Source of the DNA: JAQGMJ01 sp036271855
Lineage (GTDB): Bacteria; Pseudomonadota; Gammaproteobacteria; Burkholderiales; JAEUOS01
Direction of reading: 5' to 3'
Assembly: GCA_036271855.1 (NCBI GenBank)
Contig: DATAZV010000121.1
Span: 1 to 25,250 of the forward strand
DNA: 25,250 nucleotides
Under the pieces are notes generated by a model. It made no database searches. It saw nothing but the letters and a program-made list of their open reading frames with translations, and was not told where the DNA came from. A program made the translations under genes and the position numbers. Within the stretch, counting starts at the first letter, position 1, and each line of letters begins with the position of its first letter. Of the stretch, positions 21,063 to 25,250 are shown piece after piece.

Positions 21063-23768
21063 ATGGCCGCAGTACTGAATTTTCCGTCTTCGAATCTCGT
21101 CCCCGTAGCCGGCGACAGCGACGCGCAGGAAACCCAGGAGTGGGTCGACGCCCTGGAAGCGGTGCTCTCGCGCGAAGGTCCGGAGCGCGCGCACTTCCTG
21201 CTCGAACGCCTGGTCGACAAGGCGCGCCGCTCCGGCGCCTACCTGCCGTACAGCGCCAACACCGCTTATATCAACACCATCCCGCCGCACCTCGAAGTCA
21301 AGAGCCCCGGCGACCACGCGATGGAAGAGCGCATCCGCTCGCTGATCCGCTGGAACGCGATGGCCACGGTGGCCAAGGCCAACAAGGGCGAAGGCGACTT
21401 GGGCGGCCACATCGCCAGCTACGCTTCCGTGTCCACGCTGATGGAAGTCGGCTTCAACCATTTCTGGCACGCCCCCACGGCGGACCATGGCGGCGACCTG
21501 GTCTACATCCAGGGCCACTCCGCCCCCGGCATCTACGGCCGCGCCTTCATGGAGGGTCGCCTGTCCGAAGAGCAGGTGCTCAACTTCCGCCGCGAGGTCG
21601 ACGGCAAGGGCATCTCGTCCTATCCCCACCCCTGGCTGATGCCGGATTTCTGGCAGTTCCCCACGGTATCGATGGGTCTGGGTCCGCTGCAGGCGATCTA
21701 TCAAGCGCGCTTCCTGAAATACCTGCACGCCCGCGGCATTGCCGACACCTCCAACCGCAAGGTCTGGGTGTTTTGCGGCGACGGCGAAATGGACGAGCCG
21801 GAGTCGCTCGGCGCCATTGGTCTTGCGGTGCGTGAAAAGCTCGACAACCTGATCTTCGTCGTCAATTGCAACCTGCAGCGCCTGGACGGCCCGGTGCGCG
21901 GCAACGGCAAGATTATCCAGGAACTGGAAGCCGACTTCCGCGGCACCGGCTGGAACGTGATCAAGCTGATCTGGGGCGCCTACTGGGACCCGCTGTTCGC
22001 CCGCGATACCAACGGCCTGCTGCTGCAGCGGATGGAAGAAGCGGTCGACGGCGAATATCAAAACTTCAAGGCGAATGATGGCGCCTACGTGCGCAACAAC
22101 TTCTTCGGCAAATACCCGGAGCTGCTGGAGATGGTCTCGCGCATGAGCGACGACGACATCTGGCGCCTGAACCGTGGTGGCCACGACCCGCACAAGATCT
22201 ACGCGGCTTATCACTCGGCGGTGAACCACAAGGGTCAGCCGACGGTGATCCTGGCCAAGACCATCAAGGGCTACGGCCTGGGCAAGGCAGGCCAGGCGAA
22301 GAACCCGACCCACCAGCTGAAAAAGCTGGAGCTGGAGACCATCCGCGAATTCCGCGACCGCTTCAACATTCCGGTTTCCGACGCCGACCTGCCGAACCTG
22401 CCGCTGTACAAGCCGGAAGAAAAAGACCCGCTGCACGAATACCTGCACGAGCGCCGCCGCGCCCTTGGCGGCTACCTGCCGCAGCGCCGCCGCAAGGCTA
22501 TCGCCTCCTTCGAGGCGCCGCCGCTGGAAGCCTTCGAGTCGCAATTGAAGGGCAGCGGCGAAGGCCGCGAAACGTCCACCACCATGGCCTTCGTGCGCAT
22601 CCTGACGCAACTGGTGCGTGACAAGAACATCGGCAAATACATCGTGCCCATCGTTCCTGACGAAGCGCGCACCTTCGGCATGGAAGGGATGTTCCGCCAA
22701 CTGGGCATCTACTCGGCCGAAGGGCAAAAGTACGTGCCGGTGGACAAGGAACAGGTGATGTACTACCGCGAGGACAAGGCGGGGCAGGTGCTGGAAGAGG
22801 GCATCAACGAAGCCGGGGCATTCTGTTCCTGGATCGCCGCGGCGACCAGCTACACGAATACCAACCAGATCATGATCCCGTTCTACATCTATTACTCGAT
22901 GTTCGGGTTCCAGCGCATCGGCGACCTTGCCTGGGCGGCGGGCGACCTGCGCTCGCGCGGCTTCCTGCTCGGCGGCACCGCCGGGCGCACCACGCTCAAC
23001 GGCGAGGGCCTGCAGCACGAAGACGGCCACTCGCACCTGATGTCGGCCACCATCCCGAACTGCGTCTCGTATGACCCTACCTGGTCGTACGAACTGGCGG
23101 TGATCATCCAGCACGGCCTCAAGCGCATGGTGCAGGATCAGGAGGATGTGTATTACTACCTCACGGTGATGAACGAGAATTACGAGCATCCCGAAATGCC
23201 CAAGGGCGCCGAGGAAGGCATCATCAAGGGCATGTATTCGTTTAAGGTGTCTTCTTCCAAGGCCAAGAACCGGGTGCAACTGCTGGGTTCCGGCGTGATC
23301 CTGCGGGAAGCGATGGCCGCCGCCGAACTGCTGGAGAAGGACTGGAAGGTCGCCGCCGACATCTGGAGCTGCCCGAGCTTTACCGAGCTGCGCCGCGAAG
23401 GCCTGGGCGTAGACCGCCAGAACCTGCTCAACCCGACGGGCGAGCGCAAGAAATCGTATGTCGAGCAATGCCTGGAAAAGACCGCCGGTCCGGTGATCGC
23501 CACCAGCGATTACATGAAGGCCTTCGCCGACGGCATCCGCGAGTTCATGCCGAAAGGCCGCAACTACAAGGTGCTGGGTACCGACGGTTTCGGCCGCTCC
23601 GACACCCGTGACCAGTTGCGACACTTCTTCGAGGTAAACCGCTACTGGGTGGTGATAGCCGCCCTGCGCGCGCTCGCCGAGGACGGCGCCGTGCCTGCCC
23701 AGACCGTGGCCGACGCGATCAAGAAATACGAGATCGACGTCAACAAGCCTGATCCCACGACCGTATAG
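21063..23768 (+). CDS. aceE: Pyruvate dehydrogenase E1 component, homodimeric type
   Basis: AceE decarboxylates pyruvate with thiamine diphosphate and passes the acetyl group to the lipoyl arm of AceF. The product is 901 residues, close to the E. coli enzyme (887). The thiamine diphosphate motif begins GDGEMDEPES at 239-248 and ends at the NLIFVVNCN segment near 262-270. GHSAPG at 151-156 carries an active-site histidine, and a GGHIASYAS-type segment lies near 114. The C-terminal end (KYEIDVNKPDPTTV) is typical. GAGGGA lies 8 nt before the ATG. aceF follows after 42 nt. Confidence 0.97.
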   Translation: MAAVLNFPSSNLVPVAGDSDAQETQEWVDALEAVLSREGPERAHFLLERLVDKARRSGAYLPYSANTAYINTIPPHLEVKSPGDHAMEERIRSLIRWNAMATVAKANKGEGDLGGHIASYASVSTLMEVGFNHFWHAPTADHGGDLVYIQGHSAPGIYGRAFMEGRLSEEQVLNFRREVDGKGISSYPHPWLMPDFWQFPTVSMGLGPLQAIYQARFLKYLHARGIADTSNRKVWVFCGDGEMDEPESLGAIGLAVREKLDNLIFVVNCNLQRLDGPVRGNGKIIQELEADFRGTGWNVIKLIWGAYWDPLFARDTNGLLLQRMEEAVDGEYQNFKANDGAYVRNNFFGKYPELLEMVSRMSDDDIWRLNRGGHDPHKIYAAYHSAVNHKGQPTVILAKTIKGYGLGKAGQAKNPTHQLKKLELETIREFRDRFNIPVSDADLPNLPLYKPEEKDPLHEYLHERRRALGGYLPQRRRKAIASFEAPPLEAFESQLKGSGEGRETSTTMAFVRILTQLVRDKNIGKYIVPIVPDEARTFGMEGMFRQLGIYSAEGQKYVPVDKEQVMYYREDKAGQVLEEGINEAGAFCSWIAAATSYTNTNQIMIPFYIYYSMFGFQRIGDLAWAAGDLRSRGFLLGGTAGRTTLNGEGLQHEDGHSHLMSATIPNCVSYDPTWSYELAVIIQHGLKRMVQDQEDVYYYLTVMNENYEHPEMPKGAEEGIIKGMYSFKVSSSKAKNRVQLLGSGVILREAMAAAELLEKDWKVAADIWSCPSFTELRREGLGVDRQNLLNPTGERKKSYVEQCLEKTAGPVIATSDYMKAFADGIREFMPKGRNYKVLGTDGFGRSDTRDQLRHFFEVNRYWVVIAALRALAEDGAVPAQTVADAIKKYEIDVNKPDPTTV

Positions 23769-23810
23769 AACATATAGACCCTCTACTAAAATTTCCAGAC
23801 AAAGACCATC

Positions 23811-25157
23811 ATGGGCGTGAGAGAAGTAGTAGTACCCGACATCGGCGATTTCAAGGACGTGCCGGTGATCGAGATCCTGGTCAAGGCAGGCGACACGGTG
23901 AAGGCGGAGGACTCGCTGATCACCGTGGAGTCCGACAAGTCCACCATGGAAATCCCGTCGCCCGCCGGCGGGGTGATCAAGGAACTGAAAATCAAGATCG
24001 GCGACGTGGTCAACACGGGCAGCCTGATCGCGATCATGGAGGAAGGTGCGGCCGACGCCGCGCCCGCCGCTGCTGCCGCGCCCGCCAAGGCGGCCGCGCC
24101 GGCTGCGGCGCCTGCGCCAGCACCCGCGGCTGCGGCGCCGGCCGCAGCGCCGCAAGGTTTCCAGGCCGCCGCAACCGAAGAGTCGCCGCCGCCGGCGACC
24201 GCGACAGCGCCCCACCCCTTGGCGCAAGCCCCCTCCGGTGACAAGCCGCATGCCTCGCCTTCGGTGCGCAAGTTCGCGCGCGAACTCGGTGTCGATTTGT
24301 CGCGCGTTTCCGGCAGTGGCCCGAAAAGCCGCGTGCTGCATGAGGACGTGCAGAACTTCGTCAAGCAGGCCCTGCAAGGCGGCGATGCTGCCGCCCCGGG
24401 CGCGGCCGTGGCGGCCGGCGGTGGGCTGAACCTGCTGCCCTGGCCGAAGGTGGACTTCAGCAAGTTCGGCGAAACCGAGTCGGTGCCCTTGTCCAGGATC
24501 AAGAAAATATCCGGCGCCAACCTGCACCGCAACTGGGTGATGATCCCCCACGTCACGCAGAACGAAGAGGCCGACGTCACCGAGCTGGAAGAATTCCGCA
24601 AATCCACCAACGAGTCCATCGCCAAGTCCGGCGTCAAGCTGACCATGCTGGCCTTCATCATCAAGGCCAGCATTGCCGCGCTGAAAAAGTACCCGGACTT
24701 CAACTCCTCCCTCGAAGGCGACAACCTGGTACTGAAGAAGTACTACAACATCGGCTTCGCGGCGGACACGCCCAACGGCCTGGTGGTGCCGGTGATCAAG
24801 GGCGCCGACAAGAAGGGCGTGATCGAACTGGCGCACGACCTGGGTGATCTCTCCGCGCAGGCGCGCGAGGGCAAGCTGAAACCCGCCGACATGCAGGGTG
24901 CGAGCTTCACCATTTCCTCCCTGGGCGGCATCGGCGGCACTTCGTTCACCCCGATCATCAACGCGCCCGAAGTGGCGATCCTCGGCGTGGCGAAAGGCCA
25001 GATCAAGCCGGTGTGGGACGGCAAGCAGTTCGCCCCGCGCCTGATGCTGCCGCTGTGCCTGTCCTACGACCACCGGGTGATCGACGGCGCCGCCGGCGCG
25101 CGATTCGCCGTCCACCTGGCGCTGCTGCTGTCGGACATGCGCCGGACCCTGCTCTGA
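23811..25157 (+). CDS. aceF: Dihydrolipoamide acetyltransferase, E2 of pyruvate dehydrogenase
   Basis: AceF is the core of the pyruvate dehydrogenase complex and moves the acetyl group to CoA. The product is 448 residues. It has a single lipoyl domain (residues 1 to about 77) with Lys43 in ESDKSTMEIP, a long Ala/Pro linker (about 80-143), a peripheral-subunit-binding domain (about 145-185, SPSVRKFARELGVDLSRVSG) and the catalytic domain with SYDHRVIDG near the C-terminus (His421). The E. coli protein has three lipoyl domains; one is common in betaproteobacteria. The Shine-Dalgarno sequence is weak (AAAGA). lpdA would be expected beyond the window. Confidence 0.96.
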   Translation: MGVREVVVPDIGDFKDVPVIEILVKAGDTVKAEDSLITVESDKSTMEIPSPAGGVIKELKIKIGDVVNTGSLIAIMEEGAADAAPAAAAAPAKAAAPAAAPAPAPAAAAPAAAPQGFQAAATEESPPPATATAPHPLAQAPSGDKPHASPSVRKFARELGVDLSRVSGSGPKSRVLHEDVQNFVKQALQGGDAAAPGAAVAAGGGLNLLPWPKVDFSKFGETESVPLSRIKKISGANLHRNWVMIPHVTQNEEADVTELEEFRKSTNESIAKSGVKLTMLAFIIKASIAALKKYPDFNSSLEGDNLVLKKYYNIGFAADTPNGLVVPVIKGADKKGVIELAHDLGDLSAQAREGKLKPADMQGASFTISSLGGIGGTSFTPIINAPEVAILGVAKGQIKPVWDGKQFAPRLMLPLCLSYDHRVIDGAAGARFAVHLALLLSDMRRTLL

Positions 25158-25201
25158 GTTTGCATCGCCGCGCCGGCGAACTCGCGCGATAATTGGGCCT
25201 T

Positions 25202-25233
25202 GCGGCGCGGCCGGGAAACTCCGGCCGCGCCGC
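25202..25233. terminator. Perfect 13-bp hairpin downstream of aceF
   Basis: GCGGCGCGGCCGG (25202-25214) pairs perfectly with CCGGCCGCGCCGC (25221-25233) around GAAACT. No T-tract follows (CCGCTCAAAACATC), so it may be a stability or processing stem, or a partial terminator before a downstream lpdA, rather than a classic terminator. Confidence 0.5.
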
Positions 25234-25250
25234 CCGCTCAAAACATCATC

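Noticed and set aside
24046..24200. Repetitive Ala/Pro-coding stretch in aceF
   Set aside because: It is the normal flexible linker between the lipoyl and subunit-binding domains of E2, not a DNA repeat element.
21039..25241. 1400-codon open frame on the minus strand opposite aceE-aceF
   Set aside because: It is an antisense shadow of two unmistakable genes in high-GC DNA. Its composition is R/H/G/V/L-rich without recognisable domains.

Overview
The window is GC-rich (roughly two-thirds G+C by eye), densely packed bacterial DNA. The gene content points to a betaproteobacterium, most likely Burkholderiales and possibly Oxalobacteraceae-like. The evidence is an adjacent earP-efp pair whose EF-P carries Arg32, a homodimeric-type aceE followed by aceF, and a linked set of nitrogen-scavenging amidohydrolases. 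The genus cannot be fixed from the sequence alone. I see no tRNA, rRNA, CRISPR array, insertion sequence or phage gene.

Left region (1-5434): a cut-off THI5/NMT1-type ABC substrate-binding protein gene (minus strand) faces atzF-atzG-atzE and an FCD-type GntR regulator gene (plus strand). AtzE/AtzG (1-carboxybiuret hydrolase) and AtzF (allophanate hydrolase) form the lower cyanuric acid pathway. The 361-bp divergent intergenic region holds two sigma-54 promoter-like elements with exact GG-N10-GC geometry, one in each direction. NtrC-like sites lie between them, and a TTGTATACAT palindrome sits at the predicted atzF transcription start. I read this as nitrogen-limitation control combined with local repression by the GntR protein.

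Middle (5503-11591, minus strand): a complete tripartite RND efflux operon in the order permease, membrane fusion protein, outer-membrane channel. It separates the lower-pathway genes from the ring-opening part.

Ring-opening part (11592-14421, plus strand): a 517-bp regulatory region, a group A FAD monooxygenase gene and a ring-opening amidohydrolase gene (cyanuric acid hydrolase/barbiturase family). With the left cluster this gives a complete ring-to-ammonia route: ring opening, then AtzEG, then AtzF. The monooxygenase suggests that the entry substrate may be a heterocycle that must first be oxidised. An unassigned uptake system and efflux pump lie alongside.

Right half (14446-25250) is mostly core genome. 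On the minus strand are an orphan TAXI-type binding protein, the stress kinase SrkA and a small secreted protein, probably one operon. On the plus strand are earP and efp (EF-P arginine rhamnosylation), closed by a strong terminator with a TTCG loop. A solitary enolase-superfamily gene follows, then aceE-aceF of the pyruvate dehydrogenase complex. aceE has a structured upstream region with a promoter, a palindrome at +1, a 39-bp-spaced direct repeat and an attenuator-like hairpin. A 13-bp hairpin follows aceF near the end of the window, where lpdA would be expected next.
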